Of a stretch of 64,000 nucleotides of DNA, positions 31,793 to 41,979 are shown piece by piece (within the stretch, counting starts at the first letter, position 1; every line of letters starts with the position of its first letter). The notes beneath the pieces are model-generated. The model made no database searches, was not told where the DNA came from, and was given only the letters and a program-made list of their open reading frames with translations. The DNA comes from Paraburkholderia fungorum (GTDB taxonomy: Bacteria > Pseudomonadota > Gammaproteobacteria > Burkholderiales > Burkholderiaceae), in contig NZ_CADFGE010000001.1 in assembly GCF_902833645.1 (NCBI RefSeq), positions 806,001 to 870,000 of the forward strand, written 5' to 3'. The position numbers and the translations under genes are program-made.

Positions 31793-32424
31793 TGCGTCTT
31801 TCCCGCTTGATCTCCTTCCCCCGGGCGCCGCGTGGCGCGGCGCTCGGATTCGTAGCGGCAGCGGTTGTCGCGTTGGCCGGTTGTGCATCGGTGAAGCCGC
31901 AAGGGCCGTCCACGTCGAATGCGGCGACGGCCGTCACCGCGCAGACGAGCCGCGCGTATCAGGGCCGTTTCGCGATCCAGTACAACGATCAGAACGGCCA
32001 GCAGCGCAATGCTTACGGCAATTTCACCTGGCAGGAAACGGGTGATACGGTCACCTTGCAATTGCGCAACCCGCTCGGCCAGACATTGGCGATCGTGACC
32101 TCGTCGCCTGCGTCCGCCACGCTCGAGTTGCCGAACCGTCAACCGCTCACCGCCGACAACGTCTCGACACTCATGCAGAACGCACTCGGCTTCGCGCTGC
32201 CGGTCGAGGGACTGCGCTACTGGCTGCAGCCTTCGCCGGCCCCCACTTCGCGCGCCAGGACCGAGAAGGATCCGGACCAGCCCTCGCGCCTGAAGCAGAT
32301 CACGCAGGACGGCTGGACGATCGACTACCTGGCGTATGCGGATGCACCGGCCACCGGCGTGAAGCGTCTGAACCTGAGCCGCTCGGAACCGCCGCTCGAC
32401 ATCAAGCTCGTGCTGGATCAGTAA
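31792..32424 (+). CDS. lolB: Outer-membrane lipoprotein insertion protein LolB
   Basis: Receives lipoproteins from LolA and inserts them in the outer membrane. 210 residues: a lipoprotein signal peptide with lipobox LAGC (Cys near residue 28), then the LolA/LolB half-barrel. ATG overlaps the upstream stop (TGATG). The conserved lolB-ispE order follows. Confidence 0.92.
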   Translation: MRLSRLISFPRAPRGAALGFVAAAVVALAGCASVKPQGPSTSNAATAVTAQTSRAYQGRFAIQYNDQNGQQRNAYGNFTWQETGDTVTLQLRNPLGQTLAIVTSSPASATLELPNRQPLTADNVSTLMQNALGFALPVEGLRYWLQPSPAPTSRARTEKDPDQPSRLKQITQDGWTIDYLAYADAPATGVKRLNLSRSEPPLDIKLVLDQ

Positions 32425-32489
32425 TCGCGCCTGTTCGCGCAACCTTTACCGCTTCTTCCGCGTCGCGATGGCGCATGTAGCCCTAACCC

Positions 32490-33371
32490 ATGATTGAAAC
32501 GACCGATTCGCTGCGCGATTGCCTCGCGCCAGCGAAACTCAACCTCTTCCTGCACATCACCGGCCGCCGGCCGGACGGCTATCACACACTGCAAACCGTC
32601 TTCCAGTTACTCGACTGGGGCGACACGCTGCACTTCAAGCGGCGCGACGACGGCCTTATCACGCGCAGCACCGAAATCGCCGATGTTCCGCCCGAGCACG
32701 ACCTTACTGTGCGCGCGGCGACGCTCCTGAAAGCGCATACCGGCTCGCCCGAGGGTGTCGATATCGAAATCGAGAAACGCCTGCCGATGGGCGCGGGCCT
32801 TGGCGGTGGCAGCTCCGATGCGGCGACCACGCTGCTCGCGCTGAACCGTCTCTGGAAACTCGATTTGCCGCGACTGGAGTTGCAGGCGCTAGCGTTGAAA
32901 CTCGGCGCGGACGTGCCATTCTTTGTTTTTGGGAAAAATGCGTTCGCACAGGGTGTCGGAGAGGCTTTAGACGTTGTACAATTGCCGCCGCGTCATTTCC
33001 TGGTTGTGACGCCGAGGGTTCATGTTCCGACTGCAGCGATTTTTTCCGAAAAAGCGTTGACAAGAGATTCGAAACCCCTCATAATTACGGACTTTCCTGC
33101 AGAACTTAGCTGCAACACTGATTGGCCAGAAAGTTTTGGCCGCAATGACATGCAGCAGGTTGTCGTGGGAAAATACGCGGAAGTAGCGCAAGTGCTGCGA
33201 TGGTTTGAAAACATCGCACCAGCGCGGATGTCTGGGTCAGGTGCAAGTGTGTTTGCAGCGTTCCGTAGCAAAGCTGAAGCAGAAGCGGCGCAAGCCAAAG
33301 TGCCCAGCGAATGGAACAGCGCAGTGACTGCAGGTCTCGATCAGCATCCACTCTTTGCTTTCGCGTCATAA
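32490..33371 (+). CDS. ispE: 4-diphosphocytidyl-2-C-methyl-D-erythritol kinase
   Basis: GHMP kinase of the MEP isoprenoid pathway. 293 residues. Substrate motif [20 protein letters not shown] at the front, and the ATP loop [15 protein letters not shown] near residues 92-106. The last 130 codons are visibly richer in A/T and in less common codons than the first half, and a consensus-like promoter is embedded there (33057-33085). Confidence 0.96.
   Translation: MIETTDSLRDCLAPAKLNLFLHITGRRPDGYHTLQTVFQLLDWGDTLHFKRRDDGLITRSTEIADVPPEHDLTVRAATLLKAHTGSPEGVDIEIEKRLPMGAGLGGGSSDAATTLLALNRLWKLDLPRLELQALALKLGADVPFFVFGKNAFAQGVGEALDVVQLPPRHFLVVTPRVHVPTAAIFSEKALTRDSKPLIITDFPAELSCNTDWPESFGRNDMQQVVVGKYAEVAQVLRWFENIAPARMSGSGASVFAAFRSKAEAEAAQAKVPSEWNSAVTAGLDQHPLFAFAS
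33057..33085 (+). promoter_or_regulatory. Sigma-70 promoter inside ispE, ahead of tRNA-Gln and prs
   Basis: Perfect -35 TTGACA (33057-33062), 17-base spacer, -10 CATAAT (33080-33085). It points at the tRNA-Gln gene about 340 bases downstream and lies in the AT-rich 3' half of ispE. Confidence 0.55.
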
Positions 33372-33421
33372 GTTTTGCGTCGTCGAATGTTCCCTCGTTC
33401 GGCGAAGCTCAAAGTTAGTGT

Positions 33422-33498
33422 AGGGGAGTCGCCAAGTTGGTTAAGGCACCGGATTTTGATTCCGGCATTCGAAGGTTCGACTCCTTCCTCCCCTGCCA
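33422..33498 (+). tRNA. tRNA-Gln (anticodon TTG)
   Basis: 77-base cloverleaf. Acceptor stem AGGGGAG pairs with CTCCCCT, discriminator G, and CCA is encoded. Anticodon stem CCGGA/TCCGG encloses the loop TTTTGAT with anticodon TTG at 33456-33458; the T arm GAAGG-TTCGACT-CCTTC is perfect. The body resembles the E. coli tRNA-Gln. It sits between ispE and prs, a common arrangement in this group. Confidence 0.97.
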
Positions 33499-33543
33499 AA
33501 AATTCTCGCATTTCCCTCGCCCCCAGCCTGAAGTAGGTGCACG

Positions 33544-34500
33544 ATGAGCAGCCATGACGGCCTGATGGTTTTTACTGGCAACGCAAATCCCGCGCTTGCA
33601 CAGGAAGTCGTCAAAATCCTCGGTATTCCCCTCGGCAAAGCAATGGTTAGCCGTTTCTCGGACGGTGAAATCCAGGTCGAGATTCAGGAAAACGTGCGTG
33701 GCAAGGATGTCTTCGTCCTGCAATCCACGTGCGCGCCGGCGAATGACAATCTGATGGAACTGATGATCATGGTCGATGCGCTCAAGCGCGCATCCGCCGG
33801 CCGGATCACTGCAGCCATCCCCTACTTCGGTTATGCCCGTCAAGATCGACGCCCGCGTTCGGCGCGCGTCGCCATCTCGGCGAAGATCGTGGCGAACATG
33901 CTGGAAATCGCCGGTGTCGAGCGGATCATTACGATGGATCTGCACGCCGACCAGATTCAAGGCTTCTTCGACATCCCGGTCGACAATATCTACGCTACGC
34001 CCGTGCTGCTCGGCGATCTGCGCAAGCAGAACTACGAGAACCTGCTGGTCGTTTCGCCGGACGTCGGCGGCGTGGTGCGTGCCCGTGCATTGGCCAAGCA
34101 ACTGAATTGCGATCTCGCGATCATCGACAAACGCCGCCCGAAGGCGAACGTTGCCGAAGTGATGAACATCATCGGTGAAGTCGAAGGCCGCACCTGCGTG
34201 ATCATGGACGACATGGTCGACACCGCCGGTACGCTCTGCAAGGCAGCTCAGGTTTTGAAGGAACGCGGTGCGAAGCAGGTGTTCGCTTACGCCACCCACC
34301 CGGTTCTGTCGGGCGGTGCAGGCGAGCGTATTGCAGCTTCCGCACTCGACGAACTCGTTGTCACCGATACGATCCCGCTCGGCGAAGAAGCCCGCTCGTG
34401 CGCCAAGATCCGTTCGTTGAGCAGCGCCGGCTTGCTCGCCGAAACGTTCTCGCGGATTCGCCGCGGCGATTCGGTGATGTCGCTGTTCGCTGAAAGTTAA
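33544..34500 (+). CDS. prs: Ribose-phosphate pyrophosphokinase
   Basis: Makes PRPP from ribose-5-phosphate and ATP. 318 residues, the standard length. Flexible loop [16 protein letters not shown] (about 95-110) and PRPP-binding loop [14 protein letters not shown] (about 218-231) are present. 45 bases after the tRNA. Confidence 0.98.
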   Translation: MSSHDGLMVFTGNANPALAQEVVKILGIPLGKAMVSRFSDGEIQVEIQENVRGKDVFVLQSTCAPANDNLMELMIMVDALKRASAGRITAAIPYFGYARQDRRPRSARVAISAKIVANMLEIAGVERIITMDLHADQIQGFFDIPVDNIYATPVLLGDLRKQNYENLLVVSPDVGGVVRARALAKQLNCDLAIIDKRRPKANVAEVMNIIGEVEGRTCVIMDDMVDTAGTLCKAAQVLKERGAKQVFAYATHPVLSGGAGERIAASALDELVVTDTIPLGEEARSCAKIRSLSSAGLLAETFSRIRRGDSVMSLFAES

Positions 34501-34557
34501 GTATTTGCGAAGGCGCAGTGCGCATGGCAGTACGGCACGCTGCGCTTTTGCACAATT

Positions 34558-34628
34558 GGCATGAACGAACGAAGGTTCGTGCCATCGTTCTGGGGCCTCA
34601 GCCATAACGGCTTGGAGGCCCCGTTTTT
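34558..34628 (+). promoter_or_regulatory. Two-hairpin leader with terminator ahead of rplY
   Basis: First hairpin: GGCATGAAC pairs with GTTCGTGCC around an 8-base loop (34558-34583). Second hairpin: GGGGCCTC-AGCC ... GGCT-GAGGCCCC followed by a T run (34592-34628), an intrinsic terminator that ends only 36 bases before the rplY ATG. It terminates prs transcription, or attenuates read-through into rplY. Confidence 0.6.
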
Positions 34629-34664
34629 ACTGCCTGGTCGCGGGCAGTGCATTGGAGATTCAAC

Positions 34665-35285
34665 ATGAAAGTAGTCGCTTTCGAGCGTTCTTTGCAAGGT
34701 ACGGGTGCGAGCCGCCGCCTGCGTATCTCGGGTAAGACCCCGGGCATCGTATATGGCGCTGGTGCTGAAACGCAATTGGTCGAACTGGACCACAACGCAC
34801 TTTGGCACGCGCTGAAGAAAGAAGTTTTCCACTCGTCGATCCTGGAATTGGAAGTGGCAGGCAAGTCGCAACAGGTTCTGCTGCGTGACGTGCAATACCA
34901 CCCGTTCCGTCAGCTCGTGCTGCACGTGGACTTCCAACGTGTCGACGCGAAGAAGAAGCTGCACACCAAGGTGCCGCTGCACTTCATGAACCAGGAAACC
35001 AACCCGGCAGTGAAGCTGTCGAGCGCGGTGATCTCGCACGTCCTCAACGAAATCGAAATCGAGTGCCTGCCGTCGGCACTGCCGGAATTCCTCGAAGTGG
35101 ACCTGGCGAAGATCGAAGCGGGCCAATCGCTGCATGCCAAGGACATCGTCCTGCCGGCAGGCGTGGCGCTGGTTGCTCACGTTGACGCAGAAAACCCGGT
35201 CGTCGCTTCGGCAACGATCCCGGCTGGCGCAATCGCTGAAGGCGACGCCGCTGCTGCAAGCGAAGGCGAAACGCCGGCTGCCTAA
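34665..35285 (+). CDS. rplY: 50S ribosomal protein L25 (TL5/CTC type)
   Basis: 5S rRNA-binding ribosomal protein. 206 residues, the long form with N-terminal L25 domain (about 1-95) and C-terminal TL5/CTC domain (about 100-190) plus an Ala/Glu tail. Start ATG at 34665 with GGAG nine bases before; an in-frame GTG/ATG at 34647 is not needed. Confidence 0.97.
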   Translation: MKVVAFERSLQGTGASRRLRISGKTPGIVYGAGAETQLVELDHNALWHALKKEVFHSSILELEVAGKSQQVLLRDVQYHPFRQLVLHVDFQRVDAKKKLHTKVPLHFMNQETNPAVKLSSAVISHVLNEIEIECLPSALPEFLEVDLAKIEAGQSLHAKDIVLPAGVALVAHVDAENPVVASATIPAGAIAEGDAAAASEGETPAA

Positions 35286-35344
35286 GGCCTTTTGGCACTG
35301 AGCGAGCAATCCTCTCGAGCCGTTTCAATGAAACGGTCGATGTG

Positions 35345-35377
35345 ACCCGCCGAGGTTCGCCCCGGCGGGTTTTTTTT
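35345..35377 (+). terminator. Rho-independent terminator after rplY
   Basis: Stem ACCCGCCG / CGGCGGGT with a 10-base loop and a run of eight T. A smaller hairpin without T run (CCGTTTC/GAAACGG, about 35319-35335) lies just before it. Confidence 0.85.
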
Positions 35378-35433
35378 CGGTTTTTTTCGGCTCGGCCGCA
35401 TTCGACGCCCGAGCCAGATGGACCTACGCAATC

Positions 35434-36036
35434 ATGATCAAGCTGATCGTCGGGCTCGGCAATCCGGGCGCTGAATACACCGCGACGCGCCACAACGCCG
35501 GCTTCTGGCTGGTCGATCAACTGGCGCGCGAAGCAGGCACGACGCTGCGCGACGAGCGGCGCTTCCACGGTTTCTACGCGAAAGCCCGGCTTCACGGCGA
35601 AGAAGTGCATCTGCTGGAACCGCAGACGTATATGAATCGCTCGGGGCAGTCCGTTGTGGCGCTTGCACAGTTCTTCAAAATTCTTCCGGACGAAATTCTG
35701 GTCGCGCACGACGAACTCGATATGCCGCCTGGCAGCGTCAAGCTGAAGCTCGGCGGTGGCAGCGGCGGCCATAACGGGCTGAAAGACATCACCGCGCATT
35801 TGTCCTCGCAACAGTACTGGCGGCTGCGGATCGGCATCGGCCATCCGCGCGACCTGATTCCCGAAAGCGCGCGAGCCGGCGCCAAGCCGGACGTCGCCAA
35901 TTACGTGCTGAAACCGCCGCGGCGGGAAGAACAGGACGTAATCGATGCGTCGGTCGAACGGGCATTGGCCGTGATGCCGCAAATCATCAAAGGCGAACTC
36001 GAGCGGGCGATGATGCAATTGCATCGCAATCCCTGA
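35434..36036 (+). CDS. pth: Peptidyl-tRNA hydrolase
   Basis: Recycles peptidyl-tRNA released from stalled ribosomes. 200 residues. N-terminal LIVGLGNPGAEYTATRHNAGF carries the conserved Asn and catalytic His (H22 by this start); LEPQTYMNRSG and VAHDELDMPPG are also family motifs. Follows rplY, as is frequent in bacteria. Confidence 0.97.
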   Translation: MIKLIVGLGNPGAEYTATRHNAGFWLVDQLAREAGTTLRDERRFHGFYAKARLHGEEVHLLEPQTYMNRSGQSVVALAQFFKILPDEILVAHDELDMPPGSVKLKLGGGSGGHNGLKDITAHLSSQQYWRLRIGIGHPRDLIPESARAGAKPDVANYVLKPPRREEQDVIDASVERALAVMPQIIKGELERAMMQLHRNP

Positions 36037-36111
36037 ACAGCCGGTTCACCCACCGCATCCACATCGCCAGACTTGCCCGACTTGCCGTACCGCCATCGAC
36101 AGGAGAATCGC

Positions 36112-37191
36112 TTGAGCCGCTACTGGAGTGACATCGTCCACCGTCTGACGCCGTATGTGCCGGGCGAGCAACCCGCGGTTGCGCATCCGGTGAAGCTGAA
36201 TACCAACGAAAATCCTTATCCGCCATCGCCGCGCGTGCTGGAAGCGATCCGGCAGGAATTGGGCGCCGCGGGCGAGTCGCTGCGGCGCTATCCCGACCCG
36301 AGCGCGCACAAGTTACGCGAAACGGTAGCCGCCTATCACGGCATTCACGCGGAGCAGGTGTTCGCGGGCAACGGCTCGGACGAAGTGCTCGCGCTCACTT
36401 TTCAGGCCTTGCTGAAGCACGACAAGCCGCTGCTGTTTCCCGATATCACTTACAGCTTCTATCCGACCTACGCGCGGCTCTTCGAAATCGACTATCGGAC
36501 TATCGCACTCGACGACAATTTCGCCATCCATGTCGACGATTACACCGCGCCTAACGGCGGCGTACTGTTCCCGAACCCGAACGCGCCGACCGGACGACCA
36601 CTGCCGCTCGCCGATATCGAGCGACTGTTGGCAAGAAACACCGAATCGGTGGTGGTAATCGACGAGGCCTACGTCGATTTCGGTGCCGAATCGGCCGTCG
36701 CTCTGATCGACCGTTATCCCAACATGCTGGTAATTCAGACGGTATCGAAGTCCCGCTCGCTGGCCGGCATGCGTGTCGGCTTCGCGTTCGGCAATCCGGA
36801 ACTGATCGACGCACTGAACCGCGTGAAGGACAGCTTCAATTCGTATCCGCTCGACCGGCTGGCGCAAGTCGCGGCCATCGCCGCATACGAAGACGATGCG
36901 TGGTTCCGCGACAACTGCACCAAGGTGATTGCGAGCCGCGAGCGGCTGGCGGCAGGCTTGACAGCGCTGGGCTTCGAGGTGGTGCCGTCGGCGGCGAATC
37001 TGCTGTTCGCGCGCCACGACGGCTACGACGCCGCAACGCTCGTGGCACGGCTAAGGGAAAAGGAAATCTTCGTGCGTCACTTCAAGGCGGCGCGAATCGA
37101 CCAGCATCTGCGTATCTCGGTCGGTACCGACGCGGAATGCGGCATTCTGCTGGATGCGCTGCGCGACATCTTCAGCGGATACGTCGGATAG
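36112..37191 (+). CDS. hisC: Histidinol-phosphate aminotransferase
   Basis: PLP enzyme of histidine synthesis. 359 residues. The start is TTG at 36112, because AGGAG lies six bases before it and the reading [20 protein letters not shown] fits the family start; an in-frame TTG at 36073 has no such site. PLP-Lys in [15 protein letters not shown] near residue 220; [13 protein letters not shown] motif near 150. It lies outside any his operon, so it may be a second copy or the only one; the window cannot tell. Confidence 0.93.
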   Translation: MSRYWSDIVHRLTPYVPGEQPAVAHPVKLNTNENPYPPSPRVLEAIRQELGAAGESLRRYPDPSAHKLRETVAAYHGIHAEQVFAGNGSDEVLALTFQALLKHDKPLLFPDITYSFYPTYARLFEIDYRTIALDDNFAIHVDDYTAPNGGVLFPNPNAPTGRPLPLADIERLLARNTESVVVIDEAYVDFGAESAVALIDRYPNMLVIQTVSKSRSLAGMRVGFAFGNPELIDALNRVKDSFNSYPLDRLAQVAAIAAYEDDAWFRDNCTKVIASRERLAAGLTALGFEVVPSAANLLFARHDGYDAATLVARLREKEIFVRHFKAARIDQHLRISVGTDAECGILLDALRDIFSGYVG

Positions 37192-37246
37192 AGATCGGTC
37201 AGCGATCGGCTAATCCGGCGTGCAGCCCAAAACGTTGCCGCAAAAG

Positions 37247-37280
37247 AAAACGGCGAGGCAGGCGCCTCGCCGTTTTTTTC
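37247..37280. terminator. Bidirectional terminator between hisC and ferredoxin
   Basis: Stem AAAACGGCGAGGC / GCCTCGCCGTTTT with a 4-base loop (37260-37263) and T runs on both strands. It closes hisC (plus) and the ferredoxin gene (minus). Confidence 0.85.
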
Positions 37281-37297
37281 TCTCATCCAACGCTCGC

Positions 37298-37609
<312 letters not shown>

Positions 37610-37618
37610 TTACGCCGG

Positions 37619-38134
37619 TTACGGTTGTCCCGCCGAAACACCATCATTCGGATCCAACGCAGCAACCTTCTCCTTTAGCCATTTCTCGACCGATGGGAAC
37701 ACAAACTTGCTCACGTCGCCGCCCAGTTGCGCGATTTCACGCACGATGGTGCCGGAGATGAACTGGTATTGATCCGACGGCGTCATGAACATGGTTTCGA
37801 CGTCCGGCAGCAGATAGCGGTTCATACCGGCCATCTGGAACTCATATTCAAAGTCCGAAACGGCACGCAGGCCACGCACGATCACCCGCGCGTTGTTGCT
37901 GCGGACAAAGTCTTTCAATAGGCCTTTGAAGCTCATCACCTGAACATTCGGGTAGTGCCCGAGCACTTCATGAGCGATGTCGAGACGCTCTTTCAGCGTG
38001 AAAAACGGCTTCTTGTTGCGGCTGTCGGCAACGCCCACCACCAGCGTGTCGAAAATGCTCGACGCGCGTCGAACGAGGTCTTCGTGACCGCGCGTCAGCG
38101 GGTCAAACGTGCCCGGGTACACGGCGACTACCAT
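37619..38134 (-). CDS. coaD: Phosphopantetheine adenylyltransferase
   Basis: Fourth step of coenzyme A synthesis. 171 residues. Nucleotidyltransferase motif [18 protein letters not shown] (His of GHED) and [14 protein letters not shown] are present. Start at 38132-38134 has GAGGAG upstream; 38158 is the longer alternative. Follows rsmD on the same strand, a common pairing. Confidence 0.96.
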   Translation of the reverse strand: MVVAVYPGTFDPLTRGHEDLVRRASSIFDTLVVGVADSRNKKPFFTLKERLDIAHEVLGHYPNVQVMSFKGLLKDFVRSNNARVIVRGLRAVSDFEYEFQMAGMNRYLLPDVETMFMTPSDQYQFISGTIVREIAQLGGDVSKFVFPSVEKWLKEKVAALDPNDGVSAGQP

Positions 38135-38246
38135 GAGACTTCTCCTCTCTTCAGACAAATGGGCACGTCAAAGCGTCCACGCGACGCATTTGGCACCGAC
38201 CGCACGCGTGACAGTAACCTGTCCGCCGCTTGTTTTGGAACGCGCA

Positions 38247-38861
38247 TTATTCCTTATTTTCGCGCTGCAGCAAATGAAAGTGGACAGCGCCCGCTTTGCC
38301 TTGCCGCACGATTTCCCAACCGGCGAGTGTCTCGTTCCCCTCTAGCTCAAGCGCAGCGCCCGCCTCCACGTACAGAAAGCCTTCCGGGCTGAGCAGCGGC
38401 ACCGCCAGTGCGAGCGCCTTGTCGAGCAGGTCGTCACCGAACGGCGGATCGAGGAAAACCACGTCGAACGAGCCCGGCGCGAGACTCGCGGCAAGGCGCA
38501 AACCGTCGGCTTCCGCGATTTCGATCGTACGTGCCGCCAGGCGCTCCTGATTCGCGCGCAACTGGTTTGCGGCCCGTGCGTTGCGCTCCACCATCAGCAC
38601 TTGTGCCGCACCGCGCGAGGCGGCCTCGAAGCCGAGCGCGCCGCTGCCGGCGAACAGATCGAGGCAGCGCTGGCCGTCCAGCCGTTGGCCAAGCCAGTTG
38701 AACAGCGTTTCGCGCACACGGTCGGGGGTGGGGCGCAGACCGTCGAGGTCGAGCACGGGCAGCGGTGTGCGCTTCCAGTCGCCGCCAATGATACGGATGG
38801 CGTGCGGCTTGCCGCCTTTGGACGAAGCGCCGTGGGCGCGTGAAGGAGCAGAACGGGGCAT
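38247..38861 (-). CDS. rsmD: 16S rRNA (guanine-966 N2)-methyltransferase
   Basis: 204-residue SAM-dependent enzyme. Motif I DLFAGSGALGFEAASRGA (about 67-84) and motif IV DVVFLDPPFGDD (about 130-141) are clear. The N-terminal 20 residues are basic and disordered. Upstream of coaD and divergent from ftsY, as in many proteobacteria. Confidence 0.94.
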   Translation of the reverse strand: MPRSAPSRAHGASSKGGKPHAIRIIGGDWKRTPLPVLDLDGLRPTPDRVRETLFNWLGQRLDGQRCLDLFAGSGALGFEAASRGAAQVLMVERNARAANQLRANQERLAARTIEIAEADGLRLAASLAPGSFDVVFLDPPFGDDLLDKALALAVPLLSPEGFLYVEAGAALELEGNETLAGWEIVRQGKAGAVHFHLLQRENKE

Positions 38862-39101
38862 GCAGTTTCGAATACGTGATAAGAAGGCCCCGCGCGCCGA
38901 TGCGTGGGGGCTGGAGGGCCAACGTTACCACAGGGGCGCGCGGCGTCCAGCCTGGCCGTTCGGCCAATACGACGGCTGGCGGCGCGCCTGATAAAATGTG
39001 CGGCTTCCAGCGCCTTGCATCCCGCATCGCAACGCTGTCTGCCGCTCCCACGGGCTTGTCCCGGCTGCGCGCATCGGCGCGCGCTCTCACCACGCCAGAT
39101 C

Positions 39102-40271
39102 ATGTTCAGCTTTTTCAAACGATTCAAGGGTTCGAAAGAGTCCGATAACGCGCCAGAAGAATCGCGGACCGCGCCAGAAGCCTTGGCGGCCGAACCCGCC
39201 GCGGCGGCGCCGGCTGTGCCGGTTGCGCCCGCCACGCCTCCCGCGCCTCGGCCGGCTATGCCCGCTAGCGTCGACACTCAGCAGGCTGCCGCGCCGTCCA
39301 CCAATGAACCTGAAGCGGCCGCGCTCGAAACCGTCGAAATCGTCCCGCCGCCTCAGCAGGACGCGAGCGCCAAGCGTTCCTGGCTCACTCGCCTGAAGAC
39401 CGGTCTGTCGAAAACGAGTTCGAGCCTGACCGGCATTTTCGTCGGCACGAAGATCGACGAGGATTTGTACGAAGAGCTCGAAACCGCGCTGCTGATGTCA
39501 GATGCCGGCGTCGAGGCCACCGAGTTCCTGCTCGAATCGTTGCGCGAGAAAGTGCGCACCGAGCGTCTCACCGATCCGCAGCAGGTGAAAGCGGCGCTGC
39601 GCACGCTGTTGATCGACCTGCTGAAGCCGCTGGAAAAATCGCTGATGCTCGGCCGCGCCCAACCATTGGTCGTGATGATCGCGGGCGTGAACGGGGCGGG
39701 AAAAACCACCAGCATCGGCAAGCTCGCCAAGCATTTGCAAAGTTTCGATCAGTCGGTGCTGCTGGCTGCAGGTGACACCTTCCGCGCCGCCGCACGCGAG
39801 CAACTCGCGATCTGGGGCCAGCGCAACAATGTGACGGTGGTGTCGCAGGAAAGCGGCGATCCGGCCGCCGTGATTTTCGACGCGGTAGGCGCCGCGCGGG
39901 CGCGCAAGATCGACGTCATGATGGCGGACACGGCCGGCCGTCTGCCAACCCAGTTGCATCTGATGGAAGAACTGCGCAAGGTGAAGCGCGTGATCGGCAA
40001 AGCGCAAGATGGCGCGCCGCATGAGGTGCTGCTGGTGATCGATGCGAACACCGGCCAGAATGCGCTCGCACAAGTGAAGGCCTTTGACGACGCGCTCGGC
40101 CTCACCGGCCTGATCGTTACCAAACTCGACGGTACGGCGAAGGGCGGCATTCTCGCGGCAATCGCACGCCAGCGTCCGATCCCGGTGTACTTCATCGGCG
40201 TCGGCGAAAAGGTGGAGGACTTGCAGCCTTTCAGCGCGGAAGAGTTTTCGGATGCGTTGCTGGGCGGTTGA
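39102..40271 (+). CDS. ftsY: Signal recognition particle receptor FtsY
   Basis: SRP receptor GTPase at the inner membrane. 389 residues from ATG 39102 (MFSFFKRFKGSKE); an open extension to 38904 is antisense to rsmD's upstream region and unlike FtsY. A 95-residue Ala/Pro/Glu-rich acidic A domain, an N domain, and the G domain with [15 protein letters not shown] (G1), DTAGRLPTQ (G3) and TKLDGTAKGG (G4). A -10-like TAAAAT lies about 105 bases upstream. Confidence 0.97.
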   Translation: MFSFFKRFKGSKESDNAPEESRTAPEALAAEPAAAAPAVPVAPATPPAPRPAMPASVDTQQAAAPSTNEPEAAALETVEIVPPPQQDASAKRSWLTRLKTGLSKTSSSLTGIFVGTKIDEDLYEELETALLMSDAGVEATEFLLESLREKVRTERLTDPQQVKAALRTLLIDLLKPLEKSLMLGRAQPLVVMIAGVNGAGKTTSIGKLAKHLQSFDQSVLLAAGDTFRAAAREQLAIWGQRNNVTVVSQESGDPAAVIFDAVGAARARKIDVMMADTAGRLPTQLHLMEELRKVKRVIGKAQDGAPHEVLLVIDANTGQNALAQVKAFDDALGLTGLIVTKLDGTAKGGILAAIARQRPIPVYFIGVGEKVEDLQPFSAEEFSDALLGG

Positions 40272-40301
40272 GCCTCGCGGCGTTCGTCGCGAAACCAGCA
40301 A

Positions 40302-40327
40302 AAAGGGCGCTCTTTCGAGCGCCCTTT
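40302..40327. terminator. Bidirectional terminator between ftsY and maiA
   Basis: Perfect 11-bp stem AAAGGGCGCTC / GAGCGCCCTTT with a 4-base loop, between two convergent genes. T runs are short. Confidence 0.7.
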
Positions 40328-40346
40328 CTTCATTCAGACCACCGGA

Positions 40347-40991
40347 TTATTCCGCGTCGGGTTGAACACCCGGTGCTGCGCGAGCGAACGCGTCAAGTTG
40401 CGTTGCGTGATCGTAGATACGCTGAATGGTCGGAAACTTCGCCGTATCGACCTTGAAGCGCTGTGCGTTGAACACCTGCGGAATCAGACACGCATCGGCC
40501 AACGTCGGGGTGTCGCCAAAGCACAGCTTGCCGGTGCGCGGATCGCCCGCCAGATGCGCCTCAAGCGTCGCAAAACCCGCTTCGACCCAGTGCTTGTACC
40601 ACGCGTCTTTCGCATCATCGTCGACATGCAGCGTGTGTTTCAGGTACTTCAGCACACGCAGGTTATTCAACGGATGGATCTCGCACGCCACCTGCAACGC
40701 CACCGCGCGCACATAAGCGCGGTCGGCCGGCGTGCCGGGAAGGAGGCGTGGCTCCGGATGCGTTTCCTCCAGATACTCGATAATCGCGAGCGACTGCGGC
40801 ATTACTTCGTTACCGTCGACGAACGTGGGCACGATGCCATCCACATTCACCTTGCGGTACTCGGGCTTCAACTGCTCGCCACCGTCGCGCACGAGGTGCA
40901 CCGGCACGTAGTCGTACGGCAGGTTCTTCAGGTTCAGCGCGATACGCACGCGATAAGACGCCGAACTGCGGAAGTAGCTATAAAGCTTCAT
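40347..40991 (-). CDS. maiA: Maleylacetoacetate isomerase (zeta-class GST)
   Basis: Glutathione S-transferase family enzyme of tyrosine/homogentisate breakdown, or of maleylpyruvate in gentisate pathways. 214 residues. N-terminal thioredoxin fold with the zeta motif SSASYRVRIALNLK (Ser/Ser/Cys-type active site; here SSAS), C-terminal helical domain. Start 40989-40991; the longer frame to 41024 would overlap the upstream gene. Directly downstream of a FAH-family hydrolase, which supports an aromatic ring-cleavage role. Confidence 0.9.
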   Translation of the reverse strand: MKLYSYFRSSASYRVRIALNLKNLPYDYVPVHLVRDGGEQLKPEYRKVNVDGIVPTFVDGNEVMPQSLAIIEYLEETHPEPRLLPGTPADRAYVRAVALQVACEIHPLNNLRVLKYLKHTLHVDDDAKDAWYKHWVEAGFATLEAHLAGDPRTGKLCFGDTPTLADACLIPQVFNAQRFKVDTAKFPTIQRIYDHATQLDAFARAAPGVQPDAE

Positions 40992-41016
40992 GTTATGGGT
41001 CTCCTCCAGCCGCGCT

Positions 41017-41715
41017 TCAGACAACGCGTACGCTCAGCTCGCCGAGCCCGTCCACGCCGCCCTTCATGAGGTCGCCCGGCACTACGGCGCCCACGCCCTC
41101 CGGTGTGCCGGTGAAAATCAGGTCGCCCGGTTGCAGTTCAAACAGCGTCGACAGACAGGCGATCGTCTCGGCAACCGACCAGATCAGTTGCGATACGTCC
41201 GAATTCTGTTTTTCCTCGCCGTTCACCGATAACCAGATCGCGCCCTTGTCGACATGGCCGACCGTCGTTACCGGATGAATTGGACCGAGCGGCGCCGAGT
41301 GGTCGAAGCCCTTCGCGGTGTCCCACGGACGGCCCAGTTTCTTCGCTTCGGCCTGCAGATCGCGGCGCGTCATGTCGAGACCGAGCGCATAGCCGTACAC
41401 GTGGTCGAGTGCGCTTTCGGCCGGAATGTCCTTGCCGCCTTTGCCGATAGCCGCCACCAGCTCCATCTCGAAGTGGACGTTTTTCGATAGCGACGGATAG
41501 GGGAATTCGCCAGTCGCGCCCGGCGCGACATACAGCACGGCGTCGGCCGGCTTGGCAAAGAAGAACGGCGGTTCGCGGTCGGGATCGTGCCCCATCTCGC
41601 GCGCGTGCGCCTCGTAGTTGCGACCCACACAGTAGATGCGACGCACCGCGAACTGCTCGCTGGACCCCACGACCGGCACCGCGACCACCGGTGCGGGTGC
41701 AAACACGTAACTCAT
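41017..41715 (-). CDS. Fumarylacetoacetate hydrolase family protein
   Basis: 232-residue FAH-superfamily enzyme that hydrolyses or isomerises ring-cleavage products such as fumarylpyruvate or fumarylacetoacetate. Metal-binding region VHFEMELVAAIGKGG (Glu-x-Glu) and IFTGTPEGVGAV near the end are characteristic. The start at 41713-41715 has GGAGAACGGG before it. The maiA gene lies 25 bases downstream. With maiA it may do the last steps of gentisate or homogentisate degradation; the ring dioxygenase is not in the window. Confidence 0.9.
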   Translation of the reverse strand: MSYVFAPAPVVAVPVVGSSEQFAVRRIYCVGRNYEAHAREMGHDPDREPPFFFAKPADAVLYVAPGATGEFPYPSLSKNVHFEMELVAAIGKGGKDIPAESALDHVYGYALGLDMTRRDLQAEAKKLGRPWDTAKGFDHSAPLGPIHPVTTVGHVDKGAIWLSVNGEEKQNSDVSQLIWSVAETIACLSTLFELQPGDLIFTGTPEGVGAVVPGDLMKGGVDGLGELSVRVV

Positions 41716-41979
41716 CCCGTTCTCCGTTTTCTGGATTGTGCCGCGCGCGCGGCGATAAAGCATCGAGTGTAACGCGCGGCAAAGCACGCTGCAGCCAATC
41801 GGCACGGGCATGTGCGGACCGACGATCCCGGCGCATCGTCACGCGGGGTTGCCGGACCGCGGGCCGCCGGGTCGTCGGACCGTCTGATCGCCATAGATGC
41901 GATACTCACACCAAATAGTGTCCTTTAAATACCGTGGCCGACCGCCCTAAGGTGATACGCCCTCGTCCCATTGCACCCG

